A program made the translations under genes and the position numbers. Under the pieces are notes generated by a model. It was not told the DNA's origin, did no database searches, and saw only the letters and a list, made by a program, of their open reading frames with translations. Shown here in pieces: positions 12,118 to 22,050 of a DNA stretch of 64,000 nucleotides; positions within the stretch are counted from its first letter, which is position 1; the number at the start of each line of letters is the position of its first letter. Source of the DNA: Mesostigma viride (taxonomy: Eukaryota > Streptophyta > Mesostigmatophyceae > Mesostigmatales > Mesostigmataceae); NCBI GenBank assembly GCA_009746045.1, contig RPFO01000080.1, forward strand, positions 1,361,908 through 1,425,907, in the 5' to 3' direction.

Positions 12118-13011
12118 CTGCCAACCGCGGTGGTTCAAGAGCGACCGGGCCCTGGTGGTTTCGGAGAAGCACTGCACGGGGCCTTTGTGGCACAAAGGTA
12201 CAAGTACGAGCGCGATGGGGCACAGCCGGCTGCGTATGTTTGCATGGGAGCCTGGCAAAGTGGTGGAGGTGAAGCCAAAGCTCAAGAGCCCTTAAAGCAC
12301 GCGGTTTGTTGTGGAGCGCGATGGGGGCTCGCAAATGTTGTATGTTGACTTTGCCACGATGCATTACGGTGACTCCGAGGGCAACGAGAATGCGTGGGTC
12401 CTTCTGGGCAACGTCACTGACGACGACCTTCGAAGCGCACGTGCCAAATTGAAGGAGAGTTGGGGGCCAGCAGAGGAGAAGGAGGAGGTGTCGGATGAGT
12501 ATATGTACCGGCCAAGCGCGCGCGGGCGCCACCCAAGGAGAAGGCGTCTGCCGGTGCTCCCTCCGCGCCAGCGATCCCGCCTGCCTCTAGCTCTTCGACC
12601 GCAAAGGCGTCTGCCGGTGCTCCCTCCGCGCCAGCGATCCCGCCTGCCTCTAGCTCTCCGGCCGCAATAGCGTCTGCCGGTGCTCCCTCCGCGCCAGCGA
12701 TCCCGCCTGCCTCTAGCTCTCCGGCCGCAACAGCGTCTGCCGGTGCTCCCTCCGCGCCAGCGATCCCGCCTGCCTCTAGCCCTTCGCCCGCAACGGCGTC
12801 TGCCGATGCTCCCTCCGCGCCAGCAATCCCGCCTGCCTCTAGTCCTTCACCCGCAACGGCGTCTGCCGATGCTCCCTCCGCGCCAGATCTCACCGAGGCG
12901 GAACTGGAGCTTGCCGCGATCATGGCCATGATGGCAAAAGCGCAGCGGAAAGTTGAGCTGGAGCGGCAAGCAAAGGAGTCCCAGAGTCAGACTCCTGATC
13001 CGGTAATTTAG
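12118..13011 (+). pseudogene. Decayed ORF with Ala/Pro-rich 20-residue repeats
   Basis: One frame, with two lesions, gives a coherent protein. An N-terminal globular part reads RALVVSEKHCTGPLWHKG and later MLYVDFATMHYGDSEGN. A basic patch PAKRARAPPKEK follows, then six repeats of about 20 residues (ASAGAPSAPAIPPASSSP type), and a C-terminal charged helix (DLTEAELELAAIMAMM...) ending at the stop near 13011. There is one in-frame stop near 12294. An apparent two-base AT insertion near 12500 shifts the frame just before PAKRAR. I do not recognise the family; a retroelement gag-like or host protein are both possible. The opposite-strand ORFs here are shadows of the repeat. Confidence 0.5.
12535..12890 (+). 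repeat. 60-bp minisatellite, about 6 copies
   Basis: The unit contains GCGTCTGCCGGTGCTCCCTC and CAGCGATCCCGCCTGCC. Its length is a multiple of three, which fits selection or origin within a coding frame. Confidence 0.9.
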
Positions 13012-13570
13012 TTGATGTTTTTTCTGAAGCACGTTTTAGCTATGTAGTGATGTGGTGTTGTCACACCCAATTGCCATGTGCGTATATTTTTGTTACTCAT
13101 GTATGTATCACTCTCATGCTAGGTCATGCATCATACCCACAGGCATAACCCATTTCACCATAGGATGTTTTGCTGGGCAACAACTATCTGCCGTGCCTGA
13201 CTGCCCCCCCCCCTGCCTTGCTGCCCTTGTGTCCTCTTCAATGGTGGTGCTCTGTGTGCCTGCAGGCCTCCAGAGCATGAGACATGAGTGCTGGCAACTG
13301 TGTGGCTTTGTTCATGCAAAGAAGCATCATATTGATCATGATGACACCTGAAGAAGAAGTAAATTAATTGGCTGGGCTTGATGCGGCCTGTGTTATTTCA
13401 CAATGGTGTAGTAAACGTATCGATGAGTCGCCCAATGTGGGGCTAAATCCTCATTGTAAATCAAGAGAGACAACTGTAAATGGGATGTATTATTATTTCT
13501 AATAAAGAAACCATTTGGAATGATGGCCTGTTAAGCTGTTCTTAACAGTGCTTGTGTTGTAATGCTGGCA
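13012..13570. other. Intergenic, no feature seen
   Basis: No ORF with recognisable content and no strong repeat in this stretch. Confidence 0.5.
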
Positions 13571-13574
13571 AACT

Positions 13575-13800
13575 CTGCATTTTCCCCTTTTTTATCACTG
13601 TCATTTTTACCACTTTGTGGTATTTTTTCACCACCCTCATTTTTACCACTTTGTGGCGTGTTTTTACCACCCTCACTTTTACCACTTTGTGGCGTGTTTT
13701 TACCACCCTCACTTTTACCACTTTGTAGTATTTTTTACCACTTTGACAGTAAAAGAGGTGGTAAAAGGTGGTAAAAGGTGGTAAAACGATTTGACCACCT
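13575..13800. repeat. Degenerate repeat of TTTTACCACTTTGTGG-type units
   Basis: Units of about 33-37 bp (TTTTTACCACCCTCA.. joined to CTTTTACCACTTTGTGG) repeat four times and then run into inverted GGTGGTAAAA copies at 13755-13790. It is built from the same ACCACTTTT core as the simpler array that follows. Confidence 0.75.
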
Positions 13801-13851
13801 GCTTTGCTCCTAGCGTTTTCCCACCGTTTTATCACTTTTCCCCCACTTTTT

Positions 13852-14002
13852 ACCACTTTTTACCACTTTTTACCACTTTTTACCACTTTTTACCACTTTT
13901 TACCACTTTTTACCACTTTTTACCACTTTTTACCACTTTTTACCACTTTTTACCACTTTTTACCACTTTTTACCACGTTTTACCACGTTTTACCACGTTT
14001 TA
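13852..14002. repeat. 10-bp minisatellite TACCACTTTT, left part
   Basis: Eleven exact TACCACTTTT units from 13861, then three TACCACGTTT variant units immediately before the LINE fragment at 14003. The same variant units restart after the LINE, so this array and 14697-14879 were one array. Confidence 0.97.
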
Positions 14003-14700
14003 CTGGCGCTCCAAGGGCCTGGACGAGCACCGCAAGCGCATGCTCTTCAAGGTCCTCGTCCTCACGGTGCTCACGTATGGCGCCGAGGCATGGACACTCA
14101 CGGCAACACTGGCAGCCAAGCTAGACGGCACGGTAACCCGGATGCTCCGACAGGTCCTGAATGTCGGGTTTTCTCAGCGTAGGTCCTTAGAGTCTTTGTA
14201 TCACGGTATGCCGCGTATTTCGGACGAGATTAGACAGCGTAGGATAGCATTTGTAGGACATCTTGCTCGCACCAGCCAGGTCGACACCGCCCTTGGTCTG
14301 GCCGGTCCCCAGCGGCTCGGCCAACCGGGGCGGCACATTTTGACCTGGCCTGGCCCCAAGAACATTCCTAAAAAGGTAGGGAAACATGCCATGACCTATA
14401 CCCAGATGTTGCTGGACGACCTAGTGGTCCCAGCCCAGTTTGAGTACCGCATCCACTCTCTCTCCCGTCTTTGGACTGCCATGCAGGACAAGGAGCGGTG
14501 GAAGAAGATTGTCAAGGCACACACGCCCGACCCTGTGGGCAAGCCACCTCCCCCCAAGCGGAGGAGGCGTTTTGATGAGTAGTGTAGTTAGGCTTTTCTA
14601 GATAGAGTTAGGATAGTTCGATCACGCGGCTTCCTCCACCCCATCCATCATGAAATATGTGCTACATGACCTCCCCACGGAGGCATGTTATAATTTAATT
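14003..14700 (+). mobile_element. 5'-truncated LINE inserted into the TACCACTTTT minisatellite
   Basis: The open frame from about 14003 to 14582 (about 190 codons) resembles the region after RT in LINE ORF2 proteins: a TYGAEAWTLT motif, a conserved LRQVLNV segment, RRIAFVGHLAR, and a basic tail ending KRRRRFDE. A short 3' region with a (TAATT)-like tail ends at about 14697, followed at once by the minisatellite. RT itself is missing, as is usual for truncated reverse transcription. Both flanks carry the same TACCACGTTT variant units, showing insertion into the array. The family name is uncertain; it differs from the LINE fragments at 14880-21382. Confidence 0.75.
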
Positions 14701-14879
14701 TAATTTACCACGTTTTACCACGTTTTACCACGTTTTACCACGTTTTACCACTTTTTACCACTTTTTACCACTTTTTACCACTTTTTACCACTTTGTACCA
14801 CTTTGTACCACTTTTTACCACTTTTTACCACTTTTTACCACTTTTTACCACCTACTTTTACCACTTTTACCACTTTTAC
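14697..14879. repeat. 10-bp minisatellite TACCACTTTT, right part
   Basis: Starts with four ACCACGTTTT units, then about 13 ACCACTTTTT units with a few TTTGT variants. It abuts the end of the minus-strand LINE at 14880. Confidence 0.95.
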
Positions 14880-15099
14880 GGTTCCTGAGTTCCTAGTGGA
14901 GGCGGGCGGCGCGGGTGAGCCCACACCCGCCCATGCGGCAGGGGAGGGTGGCCAAGAGCATGGAGTGAGCTGGCAGGCTAGGGCCGGGGAGTCCTGAGCG
15001 TGCACCTGCAAGGCGGCCTGAATGCGCTCGTCATGGCCTTCCGCGGCAAGCTGCACCAAGTGGGGGGGAGCGCCACGGAGCCAGTGAACCACCCGCGGG

Positions 15100-15950
15100 T
15101 GGGCGCAAAACCACAGGAGGAGCCCTTTGGTCGATCGATCTGGGGGTCCTTGAGGCGCGCCCAAGTCTCGAGGACATGGGTGCGCTGTTCCACGGTGGCC
15201 CGGAGCTCCTCTTCGACGTAGTCAGGGTCACCCACAGGGACGCCCAGGCACGAGAAACCACGCGCCCGCGCCAATGCCCCTGGGATAGCCGCGGGGAAGC
15301 CAGAGCAGTCCCCCTGGGGCGAAAAGACTGCACACTTGGGGATCGAGGGTGAGCCGAAGGTTGATGGCCGCCATGGCCACTTCAAGGGCAGCCGGCCAGG
15401 GCGGCAACCACAGCGTCGGCCGGGCCAAGGGCATGGATATCGTCCATATATAGGCGATGAGCACGACATCCGGGTGCGCAGCGTGGACACCTTGGAGAGC
15501 CTTGTGCAGCGGGGCAGACAGGTAAAAGGGGCCGAGGGGGTCACCTTGCTGGGTTCCCGTGCGGGAAGCGACGTACGTCGGCGAACGTCCCATCCTCCAT
15601 GAGGAAGGAGAGTTGAGTGGGTTCGCCGTAGCGGGCTGCTGTCCACGCAAGAAGGTCAGGGAACGCCTCGCCGACGGCCTCAAAGATGCTAGCCTTGGTG
15701 ACAGCATTGAACGCATTGTGGCAATCCACCTTCAGCGCCACATGGGTCGGATGCGTCTCTATAGGTAGGCCTGAACTGTGTGCACGATGATGTCGCTGCC
15801 CCCTTTGGTGGCGACGCCAAGCTGCATGGGCCGCGACGGACTCCTCAGTATCACTCCGGTTGGGGCAGAAGTAGGCGCGAAACTCGGGGGCCTTTTGGCG
15901 ACAAATGACCTTACTCACCAGCTTGCGTAGGACCTCGCCGGCAAGCAATG
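15100..15950 (-). pseudogene. LINE reverse transcriptase domain
   Basis: Frame 15948-15541 gives the fingers and motif A (KVDCHNAFN, with the catalytic Asp). Frame 15716-15228 gives GTQQGDPLGPF, a classic non-LTR RT motif, followed by AYIWTISM at the position of the catalytic F/YxDD. This may be a damaged or misread DD pair. Frame 15646-14978 continues with the thumb-like CLGVPVGD motif seen after RT in LINEs. At least two frame changes make it inactive as read. Confidence 0.85.
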
Positions 15951-17439
15951 GGACGAACGCGGCCAGCAGGCGGGGGGACGTCGTCTTTCAGGAGGGCATG
16001 CAATGAGGCGTGCCCCAGCCAGCCAAGGGCGCGCCGCGGGCCGGGGGCCAGGGACCCCGCGGCCAATTAAGTCGGCGGCAGCCTCAAAGAGTGCGGTTGC
16101 CCCGCCATGGCCCGCCATCACGGAGAGGTGCTCGTAGCGCCAGCCTGATCGAGGGGCCGGTGGAGGAGGCGTGCGGCAGATCCTTCAGCACAGCCGTGAA
16201 GATGTCCAGCCGGTCCAGGACAATAGGCGCGGGGGGCGGGGGGGTGGCCGGGGCGGGCACCGTTAAGGCAGGTTCGTCGGGGTGAAGGTCGCGCAAAGCC
16301 TGCAGGGTCGCCGGGTGGAGTGGAGGGAGCCAACGCGGTCAGTTCAAGCTTTTGCATGGCCCGGCTCAATTCACCTACCTTCACCAACCGCATGACGTCA
16401 GCTTCCACCCGGGCAAAGGAGGCGGCCCCCGACACCCGGGTGGAGGCCGGAGGCTGCAGCGCCCACAGCCCTTCCCAATCCCCGAGGATAAAGCGCCGGC
16501 GGCGAGCGATGACCGCACCTTGTACGCCACGCACGCCCCGCTCCAACGGCGCTAAGAGGAGCCGGGGGGTGACGAGAAACAGCTTGTGGCCGAGTTCGTC
16601 GAGGGGGTGACTGTGCATCCGGGCCAGGGAAAGCAAGGCGCAGCGCGTAAACAAGCTCCGGGCGCGGTGAGGGACGTCCGGGAGCGTCATGCAAGGGTTG
16701 CGCGCACAGGCGGCAAAAGGGAGCGTGGCCAGGAATGCCCAGCCTGCCGAGAGGTCCCCCGGATCGCTCGTACCCTGCAATATGCCGGAGGAGTGGCGGG
16801 GGCCGACCGAGGGGCCGCCCCTGACCGGGAGGCCGGTGCGGCCGCCGGGCCGCCGGGCAGGCCGTTCTGGAAGGTTTGGCGGCGGCACTGCCGCTCATGC
16901 TGGTACCGCCCGTGGATCGAAAAAATCCGCTGGCAATGGGCTGCCGGGCAGCGGTAGCAGTCCATGGCGCGCATGGCTGCCTCCGTGATGTGGGGGTGGG
17001 AAGCCCGAATGTGCACCAGCAACGAATTCCGGTTGGGCAGGCGCGCGCCACACGGGTCACCAAGGGGACCATCGACTTGGCAATAATGGAAGCCATCTGA
17101 GGGGGTGCGCCCACCCGGTTGGGCCGCCCCGGGTCGAGAGGGGGAGGGGTCGGGAGCACCCTCAGCCAGAGGAACTACAGCTGCAGCGGAACCCAGGGCG
17201 GGGCCGGCCGCCGGGCGGTCAGCAGGGCTCGTGGCAGCCGAGGACAAGACCCGGGCGCGGGGACGGCCCCCACGGCCGGGAGGGGGGCGCTGGAGGAGGC
17301 AGCCAAGCCGGCGCGCGACCCACGACCACGCACAGGGGAGGCAGGTGTCGGGGCAGGCGCGTGGGACTGGCGGCGCACGGACACGGGCAAGGACCCCAGC
17401 GGGAGAACGCCAGGAGGCAAGGGGGAAAGGACCGCGGCC

Positions 17440-17558
17440 CGGCAAAGGGGGCAGGTGGCGGAGGTCGCGTGCAAACTCGTGGCGATGCAAGCTTGATGAA
17501 AGACGTGGCCGCAAGCAGGGAGGCGGCAGAGACCGTCACCAGGGCGATCACGAGACAT
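17440..17558 (-). pseudogene. Partial RING-H2 finger at the LINE N-terminus
   Basis: The frame reads CGHVFHQACIATS...TCPLCR, giving ligands C-x-H-x2-H-x2-C and C-x2-C of a RING-H2 finger. RING-H2 domains usually recruit E2 ubiquitin-conjugating enzymes. The first Cys pair would lie just upstream but is cut off by the TTAA microsatellite at 17556. It is in a different frame from the C2H2 fingers 350 bases downstream. It could belong to the LINE polyprotein or be a host exon fused by insertion. Confidence 0.55.
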
Positions 17559-17617
17559 TAATTAATTAATTAATTAATTAATTAATTAATTAATTAATTA
17601 ATTAATTAATTAATTAG
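17556..17617. repeat. (TTAA)n microsatellite
   Basis: About 15 perfect ATTA/TTAA tetranucleotide units, adjoining the truncated 5' end of the minus-strand LINE. Confidence 0.97.
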
Positions 17618-18040
17618 AAACATAACTCCGTTGGGAGTACATGTAGCACATATCCCTGAGAAGGGCATATGGCTTTTAATACATTCTGGGCTACTTCCTG
17701 CAAGGGTGGGAATGTAAGCAACCCTTGCTCTAGGTGCACCAGGGCACCTGCACCCTCATGATCTTCACACTATGCCCATCTAAGGGGGAGTATGTCATGT
17801 GGGGGAAGATCATCATGGCTATACAAGAGCGAGGGCATGGCTTCTCGACAGAGAGCATCTCTCTGCATGGCCGGCATAGCATGGCTAAATTCTTAATGCG
17901 ACATCCATGGGGTTCCCATTATAGGCGGGGCGTGGCTAAATTCTGAAGGCATCATCCATGGCGGCCATTATGGGCGCACATGCGCGTGGGCCACATGCTA
18001 GGCTAAGCCTGACTAATCTACACTACTGGTATATATATAT
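17618..18040. other. Spacer with an imperfect direct duplication; no gene
   Basis: GTGGCTAAATTCTGAAGGC..CATCCATGGCGGCCATTATGGGC (from about 17931) repeats the preceding ATGGCTAAATTCT..CATCCATGG..CCCATTATAGGC (from about 17880). No ORF is recognised. Confidence 0.5.
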
Positions 18041-18991
18041 TAAAAATTCTGCACACGGCTGATTGGATTGCTCTTTTCGCGGACCTCAACGCCCAGGGAC
18101 GTGCGTGGCTGTTCTCGCTTTCCTTGCGGAGTGTGGGCTCGGCGTACCTTCGTGCTCTTCCCATGGCCCCCCCATTCGCCTTGGCTCCCAGCCACTACTC
18201 GGTGGCGCTCCGGCACCAGCTATTTGCCCCGCAGCCTCTTGTTCCGGCCGGGCGGCCTTGTGGTAGCTGTGGGCAGCCGCTGGATCCCACGGGGACTCAC
18301 TACCTTGCCTGCATGGGGGGCCAACAGAATCAGAATTGGTATTTGTATTTGCACACTGTCCTCCTGACGGTGGTGCTCGCCATGATCCGGTCGGTTTTCC
18401 CCCACGCGAACATCCGGTCCGAGGATGCGGATGGCGCTGCCTTCTATTCCCCAACCACCGGCCTGACATCGTGGTGCTGGACTTTGAGGGGGGTGGCCGG
18501 CATCTGCTTATTGACGTTTCGGTGGCGCGGCCCTTGGCTCTTAGCCACGTGGCTGGGGCCTCCCTCACGGCAGGTTACACGGCGGACCGGGCGGAGCGGG
18601 CCAAGCTCCTGGCCTACGGCGACGTCGGGCACCATCGTGTGGTGCCCTTTGTCCTGGAGGAGTTTGGGGCCATGGGGCCCCTGACCTCCGCCTTCTTCAA
18701 GGAGTGTTGCCGGCTCCGGGAGGACCGGCTGGACCTGGAGGGCCAGCGGGCCCCATGGTCGGCGCGGACCTGGACGTCATATTGGCGTCAGCGCTTGTCG
18801 GTGGCGCTGACTCGGGCCATGGCTGACATCATGCTCCGCCGTACGCGGGCTGATTTTGCGGTGCAGCAGGGCTATTAGGTTCCTCCCGTTAGGCGTTTCC
18901 ATTGGTCTTATCGTAGTATAGAGCTTTGACATGGCTCTGTATATAGGTTCATAGCTGGGCGTTTGCTTTGGTTTGAGTGATTTCACTCTGC
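18041..18991 (+). mobile_element. LINE 3' fragment: CCHC finger and restriction-like endonuclease (copy C)
   Basis: Coding runs from about 18060 to the stop at 18878. A CGSCGQPLDPTGTHYLAC zinc finger is followed by RPDIVVLD...HLLIDVSVARP, which fits the PD-(D/E)xK signature of the restriction-like endonuclease in early-branching LINEs. A conserved C-terminal region (EEFGAMGPLTSAFFKE) follows. A one-base loss in a C run near 18448 (four C instead of the five seen in the 19294 copy) shifts the frame between the finger and the nuclease motif. The 3' UTR ends ACTCTGCTGTAAGTAATTAT at the palindrome. The 5' end follows a CTACTGGTATATAT motif. Confidence 0.85.
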
Positions 18992-19039
18992 TGTAAGTAA
19001 TTATATTTTTAATATATATTAAAAATATAATTACTTACA
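18992..19039. repeat. 48-bp perfect palindrome at the LINE tail
   Basis: The LINE terminus TGTAAGTAATTATATTTTTA is followed at once by its reverse complement, with the centre at AATATATATT. The right arm joins directly to another LINE fragment starting at 19040. Confidence 0.97.
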
Positions 19040-19440
19040 ACACTACTCGGTGGCGCTCCGGCACCAGCTATTTGCCCCGCAGCCTCTTGTTCCGGCCGGG
19101 CGGCCTTGTGGTAGCTGTGGGCAGCCGCTGGATCCCACGGGGACTCACTACCTTGCCTGCATGGGGGGCCAACAGAATCAGAATTGGTATTTGTATTTGC
19201 ACACTGTCCTCCTGACGGTGGTGCTCGCCATGATTCGGTCGGTCTTCCCCCACGCGAACATCCGGTCCGAGGATGCGGATGGCGCTGCCTTCTATTCCCC
19301 CAACCACCGGCCTGACATCGTGGTGCTGGACTTTGAGGGGGGTGGCCGGCATCTGCTAATTGACGTTTCGGTGGCGCGGCCCTTGGCTCTTAGCCACGTG
19401 GCTGGGGCCTCCCTCACGGTAGGTTACTGGGCGGACCGGC
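19040..19440 (+). mobile_element. LINE internal fragment (copy E), same family as copy C
   Basis: Nearly identical to copy C from the SVALRHQLFAPQPL motif through CGSCGQPLD and the RPDIVVLD nuclease motif. Here the C run near 19294 has five bases and the frame is open across finger and nuclease. It ends abruptly at GCACTGGTATATAT, the same junction motif found at 18023 and 20025. Confidence 0.85.
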
Positions 19441-19459
19441 ACTGGTATATATATTAAAA

Positions 19460-19594
19460 TTTGCTTTGGTTTGAGTGATTTCACTCTGCTGTAAGTAATT
19501 ATATTATTAAATATATATTAAAATTATATATTTTTAATATATATTAAAAATATAATTACTTACAGCAGAGTGAAATCACTCAAACCAAAGCAAA
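19460..19594. repeat. Inverted repeat of two LINE tails (44-bp arms)
   Basis: Arms 19460-19503 and 19551-19594 are perfect reverse complements (TTTGCTTTGGTTTGAG... against ...CTCAAACCAAAGCAAA). They flank a 47-base AT-only loop. Two 3' ends of the same LINE family are joined tail to tail. Confidence 0.95.
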
Positions 19595-20024
19595 CGCCCA
19601 GCTATAAACCTATATACAGAGCCATGTCAAAGCTCTATACTACGATAAGACAAATGGAAACGCCTAACGGGAGGAACCTAATACGGCCCTGCTGCACCTC
19701 AAAATCAGCCCGCGTACGGCGGAGCATGATGTCAGCCATGGCCCGAGTCAGCGCCACCGACAAGCGTTGACGCCAATATGACGTCCAGGTCCGCGCCGAC
19801 CATGGGGCCCGCTGGCCCTCCAGGTTCAGCCGGTCCTCCCGGAGCCGGCAACACTCCTTGAAGAAGGCGGAGGTCAGGGGCCCCATGGCCCCAAACTCCT
19901 CCAGGACAAAGGGCACCACACGATGGTGCCCGACGTGGCCGTAGGCCAGGAGCTTGGCCCGCTCCGCCCGGTCCGCCGTGTAACCTGCCGTGAGGGAGGC
20001 CCCAGCCACGTGGCCGACGCGCGA
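19551..20024 (-). mobile_element. LINE 3' fragment (copy D), minus strand
   Basis: The frame 20009-19635 matches the C-terminus of copy C almost exactly (GAMGPLTSAFFKECCRL, RTWTSYWRQRLS, ADIMLRRTRADF). It is followed by the same 3' UTR. At 20025-20038 it is joined to ORF1 sequence through a CTACTGGTATATAT junction, so most of ORF2 has been lost between. Confidence 0.85.
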
Positions 20025-20081
20025 CTACTGGTATATATCCCCTAGTCTGAGGTGGCAGGGGGGGGCTGCCAGGGCTTGTGG

Positions 20082-21382
20082 TCAACGTGGATGACCGCCC
20101 CCCTCCAGTATACCGGCTTCCCCCTTGCGCTCTGCCGGAGCTGAAGGTACTAAGGTCGGCCATAGCTCGCGTCGCCGCTGTTGCTGGGCCAGGGTCAAGT
20201 CGTCGTCCAGCGTGAAGCGAGTCTCCGAGAGCTTCTGGCGGGAACGACAGCTTGTCCGCCATGTACTTGAAAGGTGAGGAGCACGGGTGCCGGGCCAGCC
20301 TTCCCCCGCGCGCGCGGGGGAGGCGGACAGCCGACATGTCCAGCTCACCAGTGAGTAGCATGGGGGCAAAAATGTCGCGCTTAAATGCCGCAAGAAGGCT
20401 CGTGGAGGTCTCACCTGCCGGCTGGTCGAAGTGCTTGACGATGACATTGTGGCTGCGCCGGGCGATGTCGGCTTCCTCGCGAAGGTCGAGGGCCGGGCTT
20501 GTTGCTTGAGTTGTGCCGAGATATGGTGGAGGTGGTGGAGGTGGTGTGCTGCTTAAGCAAGTCCGCCCAGGTGGAGGGAGCATCGCCGGCCGGGCCAGCA
20601 GGCGCCGGCTGGGCGGCAATGTCCTTCACCGCTTGGGCGGTGAGGCCGGCGGTGTCATGCAAGCTCTCAAGGGCGTTGGCGGTGGCATGAAGGCGTTGGT
20701 CGAGGTCGAGGAGCTGGGCTTTGATGTCGGCAGTGGAGGCGGAAATGGCAGTGGAGGTGGCGGTGAGGTGAGGAAGTTCAGCAGCCAGCGGGCCACCCAT
20801 TGCTGCGACGTCAGCAGCAAGGGGGGTCACGTGCTGCTGGAAGGCTTCCGTGAGGATGGAACGGAGGGTGGGGGCGGAGATGGATGGAGCCCAGATCTCG
20901 CCGTCAGAGCGCTGGAGAAGGGAGTTGAGGATGGCACGCTGGAGGTGGGGGCGGGAGGAGCCGAAAACCATGCTGACATTGTGCCAGCGACGGCCGTCGG
21001 AGACGAGGAGGCGTCCGGTGGCGTGGAGATGGATGCACAGGTCGTAAAGCGAGGCGTAGTCCCCGTAGAAGATGCAGTCCAGAGCTTCGGACGGAGACAT
21101 GTTGGTCCAGTCGTGATCATCGACCTGGAAAGATTTGAGCCGAAAGCGCGGCTCCGAGGGGCGTGAAGACCCTCCTGTTTTGTCGGCTGAGCGGGCGCGT
21201 TTAGGGTCTGGCGATGCCGATGGCGAGGCATGGAGGCCGGGAGGTTGCTGGGTGGCCACCAGTGCAAGACTAGGGTCACTGCTGCCTGCCGGGTCTGGCG
21301 AAGCGGCAGCCTCAGCTGCCGCATTGTTAAAGGCGAGCGCATCCGCCAAACTGCGTTGCGTCGACAGGCGTTTGCTTGTCAT
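20082..21382 (-). CDS. LINE ORF1-like protein
   Basis: A long frame from 21382 to about 20500 begins MTSKRLSTQRSLADALAF. It contains Ser/Pro-rich sequence, a basic PKRARS patch, a compact segment (MSPSEALDCIFYGDYASLYD), and a helical, coiled-coil-like Ala/Leu region (TADIKAQLLDLDQRLHATAN). After frame changes near 20500 and 20300 the C-terminus reads RSHNVIVKHF and LDDDLTLAQQQRRRELWPTL. The latter is typical of LINE ORF1 C-termini, where the protein chaperones element RNA. Same-strand copy D lies immediately downstream, so both are probably one internally deleted LINE. The frameshifts could be decay or sequence errors. Confidence 0.7.
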
Positions 21383-22017
21383 ATATTGCGTTTTAGATGC
21401 AGAAAATTATACCAGCATGAGCGTCTTAGAAAGACGAAGCGATAGTGATATTCACGGCTAAATTCGGTGCTCAAACGTAAAAGTTATGAGCTCCGCCGTC
21501 AGCCATGGCTACCTCGTGGCTCGTGGCTCCACCACATGCATGGATCACGCGACATATGATCAGGTATATATAGGCATATCAGATCGGTCGATCAGACTAG
21601 CTGGCACCATGCAATTCAAGCTTGCGCAGCCATGGCACTTTGTCCTCACATGTCGGCCCCCTGCATGGCGCATTCGCCATGCAAGAGTCCTGATCATGAA
21701 AGGAATTAAGGAGGTTGTGAAGGACACCAACCCAGTAGGGGTAACTACTGGTAAGTAAGTAAATAATTGCGTGTCATGCGCATAGGCATGCCGCGGAGTT
21801 CTGTGCTGATCTCACTCCAAAATCACTACACAAAAGTTAAACAAACAGACAAAGATCGGTGGGTTTAGCTACGTGCGTGACCGAATTCAATCGACATAGT
21901 GATGAGGGGCCCCGTGCAGCACCCGCAAACCTGCACCTAGAGGCTAGATGGACACCCATCCCATCAAGGATTTATGCTCGCGTAACACAGTCTACATGTA
22001 AGTTGATATAACTGTAG
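21383..22017. other. Spacer between LINE nest and giant transposon; no gene recognised
   Basis: A 90-codon plus-strand ORF (21486-21758) has no recognisable domain. Nothing else is supported. Confidence 0.5.
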
Positions 22018-22021
22018 ACAA
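22018..22021. other. Target-site duplication ACAA, left
   Basis: ACAA directly precedes the left terminal inverted repeat. The same ACAA follows the right one at 42948-42951. Confidence 0.75.
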
Positions 22022-22046
22022 GGCCGGGCCCACTTCGAATGTTCCG
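22022..22046 (+). repeat. Left terminal inverted repeat, 25 bp
   Basis: Begins GGCCGGGCCC and ends AATGTTCCG. It is perfectly complementary to 42923-42947. The first ten bases GGCCGGGCCC are nearly self-complementary. Confidence 0.95.
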
Positions 22047-22050
22047 AAAA

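Larger units (their letters stand above)
14880..17558 (-). mobile_element. LINE ORF2 fragment (zinc fingers and RT), minus strand, frameshifted
   Basis: Read from 17558 down. First comes a partial RING-H2 finger. Around 17085-16900 lie two C2H2/C2HC fingers (CQVDGPLGDPCGARLP..HIRASH and CPAAHC..IHGRYQHERQC). A linker near 16500-16300 has the LINE-typical VGELSRAMQKLE motif. The RT fingers have a GEVLRKLVSKVI motif at about 15940. RT motif A is in VALKVDCHNAFN (about 15730) and GTQQGDPLGPF at about 15560. Just after it, a degenerate AYIWTISM stands where F/YxDD is expected. The frame shifts several times. The fragment stops at 14880 before the CCHC/endonuclease part. Early-branching LINEs with zinc fingers and a restriction-like endonuclease (R2/NeSL type) have this order. 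The partial RING is unusual for the group. Confidence 0.85.
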
